Shown piece after piece: positions 47,221 through 56,109 of a DNA stretch of 64,000 nucleotides (position 1 is the stretch's first letter; each line of letters starts with the position of its first letter). A program made the position numbers and the translations under genes. The notes beneath the pieces are model-generated. The model was not told the DNA's origin, ran no database searches, and saw only the letters and a list, made by a program, of their open reading frames with translations. This stretch comes from Clostridium uliginosum (lineage in GTDB: Bacteria > Bacillota > Clostridia > Clostridiales > Clostridiaceae), in assembly GCF_900112485.1 (NCBI RefSeq), contig NZ_FOMG01000019.1, positions 16,066 to 80,065 of the forward strand, in the 5' to 3' direction.

Positions 47221-47262
47221 GATTAAAGTGTAAAGCTTGAAAGTAAGCTTTACACTTTAATC
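47221..47262 (-). terminator. Terminator after pilA
   Basis: Perfect 18-bp stem (GATTAAAGTGTAAAGCTT and its complement) with a six-base loop and a short T-rich end, seven bases after the pilA stop. It should raise pilA mRNA relative to pilM and later genes. Confidence 0.85.
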
Positions 47263-47268
47263 ATTAGT

Positions 47269-47691
47269 TTATTTAGTTTTGAATTCCTCAGCTTGTTCAG
47301 GAAATGCTTGTTTAGAATCTACTGTTATAGTTATATTCCCATTATCATCTACAACTGCCACAAAATCCTTTCCAGAAATTGCTTTAGATTGTGAATAAGC
47401 ATCTATTCTATCCTTAATAGGTTTACCAGTATCTGTGCCTAAATCATAACTTTTACCTTTATCTATTTTTTCATCTATTAATGCACTGGCTGCCGCAGTA
47501 TGAATATTCTTAGCATTTGCTATGTCTGCCTTAATATTTGCATTGGTTCTTACATACCCCATCTTTGGAATAGCAATAGCTGCTAAAATGGCAATTATTG
47601 CTATAACGATAATTAATTCTACTAGTGTAAATCCTTTCTTTTTTTTCTTTAAAGCTTGATTTGACATTGATTTCATTGATAATTTGTTCAT
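47269..47691 (-). CDS. pilA: Major type IV pilin (prepilin)
   Basis: 140 residues. A 20-residue leader (MNKLSMKSMSNQALKKKKKG) precedes the cleavage site and FTLVELIIVIAIIAILAAIAIP, the canonical pilin helix with Glu5. The mature protein is 120 residues with no cysteine. AGGGGGAATTTTA precedes the ATG. Its position between pilC and pilM, its small size and its own strong terminator mark it as the main pilin. The leader region upstream is a 223-bp family C hairpin. Confidence 0.93.
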   Translation of the reverse strand: MNKLSMKSMSNQALKKKKKGFTLVELIIVIAIIAILAAIAIPKMGYVRTNANIKADIANAKNIHTAAASALIDEKIDKGKSYDLGTDTGKPIKDRIDAYSQSKAISGKDFVAVVDDNGNITITVDSKQAFPEQAEEFKTK

Positions 47692-47713
47692 TAAAATTCC
47701 CCCTTTTTTATTT

Positions 47714-47936
47714 GGCTATGTTTTAAAATAGTGTTGATATTGTTACATTTTTGTGAGGTGTGCATTAGAATTCGACTTTTAGAACTCTTAATGAGTATTG
47801 TCACATTAATTGCTTGTCTAAAACTTGTTTTTGGAACAAGCTGGAATGGGACTATACTCATTTAGATGTTCTTAAGTCTAATTCTTTAGCACACTGAACA
47901 ATATGTAACAATATCAACACGGTTTTAAATAGAACC
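47714..47936. repeat. Family C large hairpin element (223 bp) upstream of pilA
   Basis: GGCTATGTTTTAAAATAGTG to CACGGTTTTAAATAGAACC; inner arms GTTGATATTGTTACAT/ATGTAACAATATCAAC pair. Central segments match the copy at 34274 in opposite orientation (TAAGAAC.TCTAAAT.AGTATAGTCCC). It fills the gap between pilC and pilA. Confidence 0.8.
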
Positions 47937-47944
47937 CTTTATTT

Positions 47945-49147
47945 TTACATTTTAGTATAACTGTCAAACATCGGAAGCATTATTGATATGATTATAAATC
48001 CTATTAAAAGTCCCATAACAACTATTAGAACTGGTTCCATCATAGCAACTGTAGCTTGTATAGTTGTTTCTAACTCCTCATCGTAGAAATCTGCTGTCTT
48101 ATTTAAAATGTCATCAAGTGATCCTGTTTCTTCCCCTATCTTAATCATTGAATAAAGCATTTGTGGAAAAATTCCTGTTTCTTTTATTGAAGAATTTAAC
48201 CCCTCTCCCCTAACTACTTTTTCTTTAACTTTAGATAAAGCTGATTCTGCTATTTTGTTTTCTACAACACCTGAAACAATCTGCAAAGATTTTACTAATG
48301 GTAATCCACTTGCAAGTAGTGTAGATAGCGTTCTTGTAAATCGTGATACTATAATCATTTCAGTAAGCTTCCTAAGTATTGGCATTTTAAGCTTCAACTT
48401 GCTTGCTGCAATTGAACCTTGTTCTGTTTTAATATAATATTTCATTGCAATAATAATTCCTACTATTGCAATAATAATTCCCATAAAATGATTTTGAAGA
48501 AATCCACTTAATCCAAGTAAAAATCTAGTACTCCAAGGTAATGATGTCCCACTTTGTTCAAAAATTACCATAAATGTTGGCATTACATAAGTCAGAATAA
48601 ATACAACAGCACCAAGTGCAACTATACTTAATATAATTGGATAAATCATAGCATTTTTAACTTTATTATTTATCTTATTCTCTTTTTCATAGTGATTAGC
48701 CATTCTAAGCATTATGCTATCTAAGTTACCACTTGCTTCTCCAGCCTCTACTAAACTTGTTAAAAGTTCTGGAAAAATATTTATCTGCTTTTTCATAGCA
48801 TCTGATAATACTCCACCTTTTTCTACATCATCTTCAACTTCGCATATTGCGTCTTTTAACTTTTTATTCTGAGTTTGAGTAGCTAATATATTTAAACAAG
48901 TTAATATCGGTACTCCTGCATTTAACATTGTATAAAATTGCCTACAAAAAATAGAAATATCCTTAAGCTTTACTTTGTTGTTAAATTTAAATTCAATTTT
49001 AGTACTTTCAATTATTTCTTCTACCATTAAAGGATAGTATCCATTAGATGATATAAATTCTATAACTTCCCCTTTAGAGTCTGCTTCATGCTCTCCATGA
49101 ATCTTTTCCCCATTTGAGTTCATTGCTCTATATTTAAAATTAGCCAT
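47945..49147 (-). CDS. pilC: Type IV pilus platform protein PilC
   Basis: 400 residues, standard length. Two GspF-type domains (FCRQFYTMLNAGVPILTCLNIL... and IVSRFTRTLSTLLASGLPLVKSL) with about three membrane helices (GAVVFILTYVMPTF, FMGIIIAIVGIIIAMKY, VLIVVMGLLIGFIIISIMLP). It is the inner-membrane platform that the PilB motor turns. Confidence 0.95.
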   Translation of the reverse strand: MANFKYRAMNSNGEKIHGEHEADSKGEVIEFISSNGYYPLMVEEIIESTKIEFKFNNKVKLKDISIFCRQFYTMLNAGVPILTCLNILATQTQNKKLKDAICEVEDDVEKGGVLSDAMKKQINIFPELLTSLVEAGEASGNLDSIMLRMANHYEKENKINNKVKNAMIYPIILSIVALGAVVFILTYVMPTFMVIFEQSGTSLPWSTRFLLGLSGFLQNHFMGIIIAIVGIIIAMKYYIKTEQGSIAASKLKLKMPILRKLTEMIIVSRFTRTLSTLLASGLPLVKSLQIVSGVVENKIAESALSKVKEKVVRGEGLNSSIKETGIFPQMLYSMIKIGEETGSLDDILNKTADFYDEELETTIQATVAMMEPVLIVVMGLLIGFIIISIMLPMFDSYTKM

Positions 49148-49256
49148 CTAGTTACACCCCTCTAAATTAGTATTACAGGCGAATATTCTTTCATATGCCT
49201 TATTTATTATCTAACAGTATCTTTTTAATGACTTCTTCTAAACTTAATAACCTTTA

Positions 49257-50942
49257 CTATTCTTTTATAAGTGTTATTGTTGCAAGCTCATTCATAGTTG
49301 TTACCCCTTTAACTACTAAGTTTCTACATTCCATTCCTAAAGTTGTCATACCATTTTGTACTGAAATATCCCTAAGTACATCTGAATTTTCTCCTGAATT
49401 TATAGCTTCTCTATGTTTTCTTGTTATTTCCATAACCTCATAAACTCCGATTCTTCCAACATATCCTGTATTATTGCAATATCCACAACCCTTACCTTTA
49501 TATAAAGTTAATGGCTTGTCCTTATCAATTCCAAGTATTTCTTTTTCATATTCATTAGCTTCATAAGATTTTTTACATTTATCGCATATCTTTCTAACCA
49601 ATCTTTGTGCCATTATTCCAACAACAGAGGTAGAAACTAAATATGGCTTAATTCCCATATCTACTAGTCTTACAATTGATGAAGGTGCATCATTAGTATG
49701 TAAGGTACTTAATACTAAATGACCTGTAATCGCTGCTTTTGTTGCAATTTCAGCTGTTTCATTATCTCTAATTTCTCCAATCATAACTATGTCTGGATCT
49801 TGCCTTAGTATACTTCTAAGACCACTTGCAAATGTTAGTCCCGCTTTCGTATTTACATTTACTTGATTTATGCCCATTAACGTATACTCTACAGGGTCTT
49901 CAACTGTGACTATATTAACATTATTAGAATTTAGCTCACTTAAAACTGTATATAAGGTTGTGGATTTTCCACTTCCTGTTGGACCTGTAACTAAAACTAT
50001 TCCATGAGGATTTGATATTATTCTCTCTAACTTTGCAAGATTTTCTTCACTCATTCCTAGCTTCTCTTTTCCTACTTTATAATTAGCTGTATTTAAAATT
50101 CTTATAACTATTTTTTCTCCATTAACTACTGGAAGTATAGAAACTCTAAGATCTATGTCCTGATTTCCTATCTTAATCATTATTCTTCCGTCTTGGGGTA
50201 TTCTTTTCTCTGCTATATTTAGCCCTGCAAGTATCTTTATTCTTGTGACTAATGGTCCTAAACTATCTATTCCAAGGACATTAGCTGTTTGTAATTGTCC
50301 ATCTATTCTATATCTTATTCTTATTTCATGTTCAAATGGCTCTATGTGAATGTCTGATGCCTTCATTTCTATTGAATTTTTAAATAAATAATCTACCATT
50401 TTAACAACTGGAGCATTTTTTACATCATCAATATCTTCCACATTATTCTTTGTATTTTTTGATTGAGAGCTTTCTTTAGCTAGTTGCTTAGCTGCCATAC
50501 TGACTTGCTGACTGCTATAATATACTTCTATGAATTTTCTAATATCATCTTTTTTAGATATATATGACTCTATTTCAAACCCAGTAGATATTGCAACATC
50601 ATCTATTGCAAATATATTTAGTGGATCTGCAAGTGCAACTTTTATCTTATTATTTTCAAAACCAAAAGGTATTAATATATATTTATTACATAAATTCTGA
50701 GGTATGATAGATATTGCCTTTTTATCAAAGCTTATAGTATTTAAATCTACTTTTTTGATACCTGTTTGTTGTTCTATTGACTCTATTATTTCATCCTCAG
50801 TTATTATCTTACTGTCTACAAGTATTTCACCAAGTTTTTTTCCAAGAATCTTTTGAGATTTTAATGCATCTTGTAATTGATAACTAGTTATTTTACCTGC
50901 ATTCACAAGAATATTTCCCAATCTTTTCTTTTCATTAGCCAT
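49257..50942 (-). CDS. pilB: Type IV pilus extension ATPase PilB
   Basis: 561 residues from ATG 50942 (GAGGTGGGTATTGC upstream; the open frame begins at 50990). An N-terminal MshEN-like half is followed by the GspE-type ATPase: Walker A GPTGSGKST (about 320-328), Asp box PVEYTLMGINQVNV, Walker B DPDIVMIGEIRD, His box TLHTNDAP, and a zinc tetracysteine CDKC...CGYC. MshEN domains in some PilB proteins bind c-di-GMP; here the N-terminal repeats RLGNILVNAGKIT and KLGEILVDSKIIT fit that layout. It powers pilus extension. No pilT retraction gene is in the window. Confidence 0.95.
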   Translation of the reverse strand: MANEKKRLGNILVNAGKITSYQLQDALKSQKILGKKLGEILVDSKIITEDEIIESIEQQTGIKKVDLNTISFDKKAISIIPQNLCNKYILIPFGFENNKIKVALADPLNIFAIDDVAISTGFEIESYISKKDDIRKFIEVYYSSQQVSMAAKQLAKESSQSKNTKNNVEDIDDVKNAPVVKMVDYLFKNSIEMKASDIHIEPFEHEIRIRYRIDGQLQTANVLGIDSLGPLVTRIKILAGLNIAEKRIPQDGRIMIKIGNQDIDLRVSILPVVNGEKIVIRILNTANYKVGKEKLGMSEENLAKLERIISNPHGIVLVTGPTGSGKSTTLYTVLSELNSNNVNIVTVEDPVEYTLMGINQVNVNTKAGLTFASGLRSILRQDPDIVMIGEIRDNETAEIATKAAITGHLVLSTLHTNDAPSSIVRLVDMGIKPYLVSTSVVGIMAQRLVRKICDKCKKSYEANEYEKEILGIDKDKPLTLYKGKGCGYCNNTGYVGRIGVYEVMEITRKHREAINSGENSDVLRDISVQNGMTTLGMECRNLVVKGVTTMNELATITLIKE

Positions 50943-51019
50943 GCAATACCCACCTCTTTTCTTTATCTTAAAGTTATACTTAATTATCAAGTTTGATATT
51001 ATACTTGATAATCACTTAA

Positions 51020-51050
51020 GGTACATGAAAGAAAATAATAGACCAAAGAT
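51020..51050. repeat. Family A left-half fragment
   Basis: GGTACATGAAAGAAAATAAT following TAA; no right end. Confidence 0.5.
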
Positions 51051-51107
51051 TCATCATATATGCACTAAATAAGTTGAATCTAACTAAAACAAGTTAAATC
51101 AAGATAA

Positions 51108-51173
51108 AAAAAATGACATGCTCTAAATTCTTTCTTTAACCATAAAAAAATAATTCCTTATAAATAGCATGTC
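51108..51173 (-). terminator. Long-loop hairpin between pilD and pilB
   Basis: On the minus strand GACATGCT and AGCATGTC enclose 43 bases and are followed by ATTTTTTTTA. The loop contains AAGGAAT and, nine bases on, ATG-GTT-AAA-GAA-AGA-ATT-TAG, a six-codon frame. Possibly a terminator or attenuator of the pilus operon. The rest of the 337-base gap is AT-rich. Confidence 0.5.
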
Positions 51174-51279
51174 GTGTATATGTCTCTGTTTTTATAATTA
51201 AATAATACTATCTTTTTTTCCATAAAACAACTAATAATCTTAAAATTGTTAATTTTTTTATTATTAGTTTAAAACCATT

Positions 51280-52029
51280 CTATATAGACCCAATATATAA
51301 TTCTATTATTTTGTTTCCCCACAAAATTGCAATCATAGCACCAATAGCCAAACAAGGTCCAAATGCCATACTTTCTTTTGCACTTTTAAGTTTAAGAGCT
51401 AATATAATCCCCCCAACTATTCCACCTATAACAATCGCTAAGAATAATGTTAACAAAATCCCCTTAATTCCTAAAAATAATCCACAAACTAAAGCTATTT
51501 CAATATCTCCTTCGCCCATACCCTTGGTTAAGAATACAATTAACCCTATAACTCCAAATCCTACAACTCCTGCTAAAATGAAATTCATAATTTCTGTTTT
51601 GTAAAGTATCATTTGAATAAATATGAAAATAATTGCAACTATTACTCCAAAAATTGTAGTAGACATATAAACATCTTGAGTATTATAATCAATAATTCCT
51701 ATAACAATTAAAAGTGATGCTAAAATACAATATTTGAAAAATTCTAAGGTAAATCCAAAATTTAAATATATGAGCAAATATAATACTGCATTCAACATTT
51801 CTATAATTGGATATCTCATAGAAATTTTTTCTCTGCAATATCTACATCTTCCTTTTAGAAAAACATAACTAAATACAGGCACTAAATCTGGTGGGTTAAG
51901 CTTATGATCACAACTTCCGCAGTGAGATGGTGGATAAGAAATTGATTCTTCTCTTGGAATCCTGTAAATACATACATTTAAAAAACTTCCTATAACTAGT
52001 CCCATAATTAATACCAACATATAATACAA
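51280..52029 (-). CDS. pilD: Prepilin peptidase PilD
   Basis: 249 residues, multi-pass membrane aspartate protease. The N-terminal zinc-binding and methylase region CGSCDHKLN...GRCRYC is present, and the two catalytic aspartates lie in GIIDYNTQD and GMGEGDIEIA. It removes prepilin leaders and N-methylates the new end. The start is a TTG at 52029, eight bases after GGGGGG; the first ATG lies nine bases further in and would be too far from that site. First gene of the pilus cluster. Confidence 0.92.
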   Translation of the reverse strand: MYYMLVLIMGLVIGSFLNVCIYRIPREESISYPPSHCGSCDHKLNPPDLVPVFSYVFLKGRCRYCREKISMRYPIIEMLNAVLYLLIYLNFGFTLEFFKYCILASLLIVIGIIDYNTQDVYMSTTIFGVIVAIIFIFIQMILYKTEIMNFILAGVVGFGVIGLIVFLTKGMGEGDIEIALVCGLFLGIKGILLTLFLAIVIGGIVGGIILALKLKSAKESMAFGPCLAIGAMIAILWGNKIIELYIGSI

Positions 52030-52079
52030 TGTATATTCCCCCCCTTAATATTGCTCTTAAAAAATTACTATTTAAATTA

Positions 52080-52115
52080 GGCATCTCCAAATAAATAACT
52101 CATCAGTCTTTTCGT
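52080..52115. repeat. Family A left-half fragment
   Basis: TTA then GGCATCTCCAAATAAATAAC; no right end. Lies 51 bases upstream of pilD. 52116-52320 is AT-rich with nothing recognised. Confidence 0.55.
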
Positions 52116-52320
52116 CTTTATTTTATTGATAATTATATCATATATGTAAAATTCTTGTATAAAGTTTGAAGTATTAATTTCCCAACTTATTTAACTCTTT
52201 TTGAGAAAATCCATCTTAGTTATCTGTAATTAATAATTTTAAATTTATCCACATTTTTCTTTATTTTAAATAAGATATCCCCATTTAAGTCAACTTAATC
52301 ACAGCCATTAAAAATTATAT

Positions 52321-52432
52321 GCTTCTAACTAGATATTGTTAATTAAAGATATAATTTTCTATAAAAATTATATAAAAGATTATAAATGTATTAACTTAAT
52401 TAGAACATATATATTTATAATAACTTTAGAAA
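52321..52432 (+). repeat. Family E repeat, copy 2
   Basis: Near-identical to the reverse complement of 28371-28475; begins GCTTCTAACTAGATATTG and ends TTAGAACATATATATTTA. Confidence 0.85.
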
Positions 52433-52506
52433 AATATTTTTTATTAAAGAGTATATATTTGTATCCAAATTGAAAATAAAATAACATATAGTCTTTCCTT
52501 AATAAA

Positions 52507-52555
52507 ATAACTCCTCTTCATACTATATTTTATAATTAGTATAAAAAGGAGTTAT
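52507..52555. terminator. Family F hairpin (degraded small-gene unit)
   Basis: ATAACTCCTCTTCATACTA pairs with TAGTATAAAAAGGAGTTAT. The same hairpin follows the intact small gene at 58073. Probably the terminator of the small-gene unit. Confidence 0.7.
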
Positions 52556-52589
52556 ACGGATTTTATAATATAATTAAGCATCTTCAACG

Positions 52590-52713
52590 CTAGTTATCAA
52601 ATACTTTCCTAGACTTTTTGTTTATTATTTTCTTCAATAAGACACATGAAAAAAATAATAGATCAATATACTTGTCTATTATTTTCTTTCATGTGCCTAA
52701 TCTTTTTCATCAT
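52590..52713 (-). pseudogene. Remnant of a 49-residue-protein gene split by a family A element
   Basis: Starting at the ATGATG directly after the btuD stop, 16 bases match the intact gene at 58073-58222 (ATGATGAAAAAGATTA). A 57-base family A element (52641-52697) with TAA/TAA flanks then interrupts, and the match resumes as TTGAAGAAAA. A middle section is lost, and the end again encodes KVFDN and a stop, like GVFDK. The hairpin after it also matches. So this is a paralogous unit that was disrupted and then shortened. Confidence 0.75.
52641..52697. mobile_element. Family A element (57 bp) in a small gene
   Basis: GACACATGAAAAAAATAATA to TATTATTTTCTTTCATGTGCC; TAA/TAA flanks. The intact paralogue near 58186 shows a single TAA at the same position. 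Confidence 0.88.
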
Positions 52714-53466
52714 TTATATATTCAATTTAAAGACTACCTTATTACTTTCATCTAATACTGCCATGCCACTAACATCAAATACATTCTTAATATTTTTCTC
52801 ACTTAAAACTTCAATAGGTATACCATTTGCAATATTTTTCCCATTTTTTAATAAATATAATTCATCGCAATAATGTGTTGCTAATTGAAGGTCATGTAGA
52901 ACAATTATAACTGTTTTTTTACTTTTCTTTAGATAATCTAATATAAATAGTTGATGCTTAATATCTAAGTGATTTGTTGGCTCATCTAAAATAATTGTAT
53001 CTACGCCCTGTGCAATTGCACGAGCTAGAAATACCATCTTTCGTTCACCACCAGATAGTGTTTGAATATTCCTTTCTGCTATATTGTTGAGTTCTAATTC
53101 AGCGAGAGCATTATCTACGCACTCTCTTGAAGAAATTCCACCTTTTATCTTTTTTCTAGGATATAATGCCATAGATACCACATCACGTACTGAAAAATCA
53201 AATATACAAGCAGAATCTTGTCCTACATATCCCACATATGTTGCAATCTCCTTTTTCGATAAGTTAGAAACATCTATATCATCCAATAAAATTTTTCCGT
53301 TTTTCTTAGAAACTAAACCAAAAAATGTTTTTATTAATGTAGATTTACCACTACCGTTTGGCCCTATTATTCCTGTTATTTTATTATTCTGGGCTCTAAG
53401 ATTTACATGCGTTAAAATTTGCTTATTGCCAATTACAACATCTATTTCCTTAAAATCTATTATCAT
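52714..53466 (-). CDS. btuD: Cobalamin ABC transporter ATP-binding protein
   Basis: 250 residues. Walker A GPNGSGKST, signature LSGGERKMV, Walker B IILDEPTNHLD and H-loop VLHDLQLA; FecE/BtuD type. It powers the BtuC permease. Its ATG overlaps the btuC stop (ATGA), so the genes are translationally coupled. The assignment to cobalamin rather than iron siderophores rests on the cobalamin riboswitch upstream of the operon. Confidence 0.9.
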   Translation of the reverse strand: MIIDFKEIDVVIGNKQILTHVNLRAQNNKITGIIGPNGSGKSTLIKTFFGLVSKKNGKILLDDIDVSNLSKKEIATYVGYVGQDSACIFDFSVRDVVSMALYPRKKIKGGISSRECVDNALAELELNNIAERNIQTLSGGERKMVFLARAIAQGVDTIILDEPTNHLDIKHQLFILDYLKKSKKTVIIVLHDLQLATHYCDELYLLKNGKNIANGIPIEVLSEKNIKNVFDVSGMAVLDESNKVVFKLNI

Positions 53467-54530
53467 TCCATCTTCCCTCCATAGCTTTTTTTTGCCATTA
53501 GATATAAAAAGAATGGCGCACCAATAAAAGCTGTAATAATACCAAGTGGTAATTCTGCTGCACCAAAAAAGCCTCTAGCACCAGCATCTGCCCAGATAAG
53601 AAAGATTGCGCCTACAATAGCACTGAGTAAGATAATACTAGAATTATCACTAGTTTTAGCAATTAATCGTACAATATGTGGAATCATTAAACCCACAAAA
53701 CCTATAATACCTGTAACAGATACAAGCGTTGCAACTACAACCGCAACTAGTGCCATCATTATCGTTCTAAAGAATTTTACGTTCATACCTAATGCTATTG
53801 CATCATCATCACCCATCATCATAAGATTAAACTTAACACCGTATCTAATAAATACTATAATACTAAAGATAACTCCTATTGCTGGCAACGGCAGAGTTGA
53901 CCATTGTGCAGAAGCTATACTACCCATCTGCCAATTATATACTGCTGAAATACTTTCATGACTCTTTGCCATAAAAATAAGTAGGCTGGTTATAGCACTC
54001 ATCACTGCATTAATAGCTGTACCAGATAGTATTAGTGTGACAGGCTTAAGCTTCCCTCCGCTCCCAATTTTAGCCATTGTATACACAAAAAAAGAAGCAA
54101 TCATTGCACCAAGCATTGCAGTAACAGTTACCTGATGCTGACCTACAAAGTATGGTAATGGCATAAGTAGTGCCCATGCTGCTCCAGCTGATGCGCCAGA
54201 GGATACCCCTAGAACATACGGATCTGCAATTGGATTTAATACTAGTGCTTGCATCACAGCTCCACATGTTGCAAGCCCTGCACCACATAGTATTCCAATA
54301 ATGACACGTGGCAAACGAATATCCCATATAATATGATAATGTGCTGTAGAACATAATCCATTTTTCACGCCTTGCCCATCATTTAAAATAATATCCCAAA
54401 GTACTCTATACACCTTATTAATAGGTACATCAGCAGACCCAATACTAATTGTTGCAATTACTGAAGTTAATAGCACAAAAATAAGTAATGGGATAAGTAC
54501 TAACCCCCGTCTATTTTTAATTCCTATCAT
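53463..54530 (-). CDS. btuC: Cobalamin ABC transporter permease
   Basis: 355 residues, about ten membrane helices, FecCD/BtuC family (LGVSSGASAGAAWALL, TGIIGFVGLMIPHIVRL, ELPLGIITAFIGAPFFLYL). It forms the channel for vitamin B12. An AGGAGG site precedes the ATG. A short hairpin (54551-54583) separates it from btuF. Confidence 0.92.
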   Translation of the reverse strand: MIGIKNRRGLVLIPLLIFVLLTSVIATISIGSADVPINKVYRVLWDIILNDGQGVKNGLCSTAHYHIIWDIRLPRVIIGILCGAGLATCGAVMQALVLNPIADPYVLGVSSGASAGAAWALLMPLPYFVGQHQVTVTAMLGAMIASFFVYTMAKIGSGGKLKPVTLILSGTAINAVMSAITSLLIFMAKSHESISAVYNWQMGSIASAQWSTLPLPAIGVIFSIIVFIRYGVKFNLMMMGDDDAIALGMNVKFFRTIMMALVAVVVATLVSVTGIIGFVGLMIPHIVRLIAKTSDNSSIILLSAIVGAIFLIWADAGARGFFGAAELPLGIITAFIGAPFFLYLMAKKSYGGKME

Positions 54531-54550
54531 AAACTTCCTCCTAAAATGCT

Positions 54551-54583
54551 ATGTAGCGAATAGTTTATAACCACCCGCTACAT
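54551..54583 (-). terminator. Hairpin between btuF and btuC
   Basis: ATGTAGCG pairs with CGCTACAT around 17 bases, with no T-run; more likely an mRNA processing or stability element than a terminator. Confidence 0.45.
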
Positions 54584-54588
54584 CTTTG

Positions 54589-55599
54589 TTATTTAAACTT
54601 TGTTGGGTATAAATTATGTGCAATGGTTTCACAAGCACTTGCAGCTCTAGCATCCTGCATTACGCTAACTAATGGTAGAATAATATATGCTTGGTTTTTG
54701 ACTGCTGTAACATCCTTTAAAGCCTGATTATTATTAATAAAAGCAACTTTCTCCTCTATAGTTTGTTTCCCATAATCATTAAAGATAATATAATCTGGAT
54801 TTGTATCAACAATAGTTTCCACACTTGTGTTAAACCAACGAGAATCTGCCATATTACGAGTACAATTTATACCATGGGAAAGCTCAATCAAATTACTCTG
54901 TAAGCCTTTTGAAGTAGTATAAATCTCATTATCCTTAAATGAATCCATTACAAATACTTTCTTTTTATCAGAATCTTGAATATTCCCAACAGTTTTAGAA
55001 ACATTATCAACTTTAGTCTTAATATCATCAATCAAAGCCTTTGCCCTATCTTCCACTTTAAATATTTTACCTAAAACCTCAATGTCATAATAAACATTTT
55101 CAATAGTTTCATCCTCTGCAATTGTGCCTGAAGTGGTATAACAGTTAATTCCTTTACTTTTAAACATTTCATATGATCCCCAACTGCTATCCTTAAATGC
55201 ACTCACTTGACCTATTAGTAAATCTGCTTCAGAAGCCACTGCTAGTTCATGAGATTTTTCAATTTCAGGAATTGCATTAAATTCATCTGCAATTGCATCT
55301 ATTGGTACTTCTGCTGGATTTGTTATTACATTTCTACCAACAATATATTTACCTAGTCCTAGCATAATCATATTTTCTGCACTATATGTATTACAGCAAA
55401 GTACTTTCTTAGGCATTTGTGTAAATACGATTTTACGATCCCCATTTTCAATAATTACCTCACCATAGTCAGCTGCTTTTGTCTCAATTCTTATATCGTT
55501 TTTTGATTGTCCTGTCTTTGCATTTTGTCCACATCCTGTTAACATAGTGAATGCCATCATCATTATTATTAATAATGATATTACTTTTTTCATTTTCAT
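54589..55599 (-). CDS. btuF: Cobalamin-binding lipoprotein
   Basis: 336 residues from ATG 55599 (ATGGGGATAATA upstream). The lipoprotein signal ends at Cys23 (MLTGCGQ). The mature part is a class III (BtuF/FhuD) binding protein: KKVLCCNTYSAENMIMLGLGKYIVG, ADLLIGQVSAF, NPDYIIFNDYG. It captures B12 or a related corrinoid outside the cell and delivers it to BtuC. First gene of the operon, 180 bases after the riboswitch. Confidence 0.9.
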   Translation of the reverse strand: MKMKKVISLLIIMMMAFTMLTGCGQNAKTGQSKNDIRIETKAADYGEVIIENGDRKIVFTQMPKKVLCCNTYSAENMIMLGLGKYIVGRNVITNPAEVPIDAIADEFNAIPEIEKSHELAVASEADLLIGQVSAFKDSSWGSYEMFKSKGINCYTTSGTIAEDETIENVYYDIEVLGKIFKVEDRAKALIDDIKTKVDNVSKTVGNIQDSDKKKVFVMDSFKDNEIYTTSKGLQSNLIELSHGINCTRNMADSRWFNTSVETIVDTNPDYIIFNDYGKQTIEEKVAFINNNQALKDVTAVKNQAYIILPLVSVMQDARAASACETIAHNLYPTKFK

Positions 55600-55779
55600 T
55601 ATTATCCCCATTTCTAAAATGTAATTTAAACATAAAAAAAATCCCCCAAAACTAACCATTGAGAGAATTTAAAAATTCACAGTATTTATGTAATTATAGA
55701 CATTCAAAAAAATGAACATAATAATACTATGTCTATTTGTACTCTCTTTATGGCTCGTAAAGGAATTGTACTGATATGC

Positions 55780-55912
55780 AAGCAGGTATCCTGACTTAGT
55801 TTCATTGCCTGTGTTGCCTTCTCAGTTTCCCAATGGCATATTAACACATGCTCTACCTTACAGTGGCGGCACCATACGAGATTTTCACTCGTTTCCCTTT
55901 TAAGTTAGTACA
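55780..55912 (-). promoter_or_regulatory. Cobalamin riboswitch
   Basis: On the minus strand: AAAGGGAAACGAGTG, GGTGCCGCCACTGTAAG, GCCATTGGGAAACTGAGAAGGC, and the B12 box AGTCAGGATACCTGC in that order. The downstream leader (55600-55779) contains GAATTTTTAAATTC and a GGGGG-T8 stretch (TTTTGGGGGATTTTTTTT), the probable expression platform. B12 binding should lower btuFCD expression. Confidence 0.93.
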
Positions 55913-56014
55913 AAAGAGTACTACACTTGCTATCTTCATATTAAGTTTTGTCTAAAGTATACCATTATTGGCTTTTTATGTCTACTAATAGATATTTATG
56001 TAAAATTTTATTTA

Positions 56015-56056
56015 TAAAAAAAAGCCTTATGAACACTTTTACGTGCTCATAAGGCT
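56015..56056 (-). terminator. Terminator after the lipoprotein gene
   Basis: On the minus strand AGCCTTATGAGCAC / GTGTTCATAAGGCT with a six-base loop, then eight or more T. It lies 54 bases after the stop codon. Confidence 0.9.
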
Positions 56057-56109
56057 ATACATACTAAAAATGTTAATCTATGTTTTTATTTTAACACAGA
56101 AGTTGAAAC

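Noticed and set aside
52714..55599. Iron-siderophore transporter instead of cobalamin
   Set aside because: FecCD-type sequences alone cannot decide, but the clear cobalamin riboswitch upstream favours B12.
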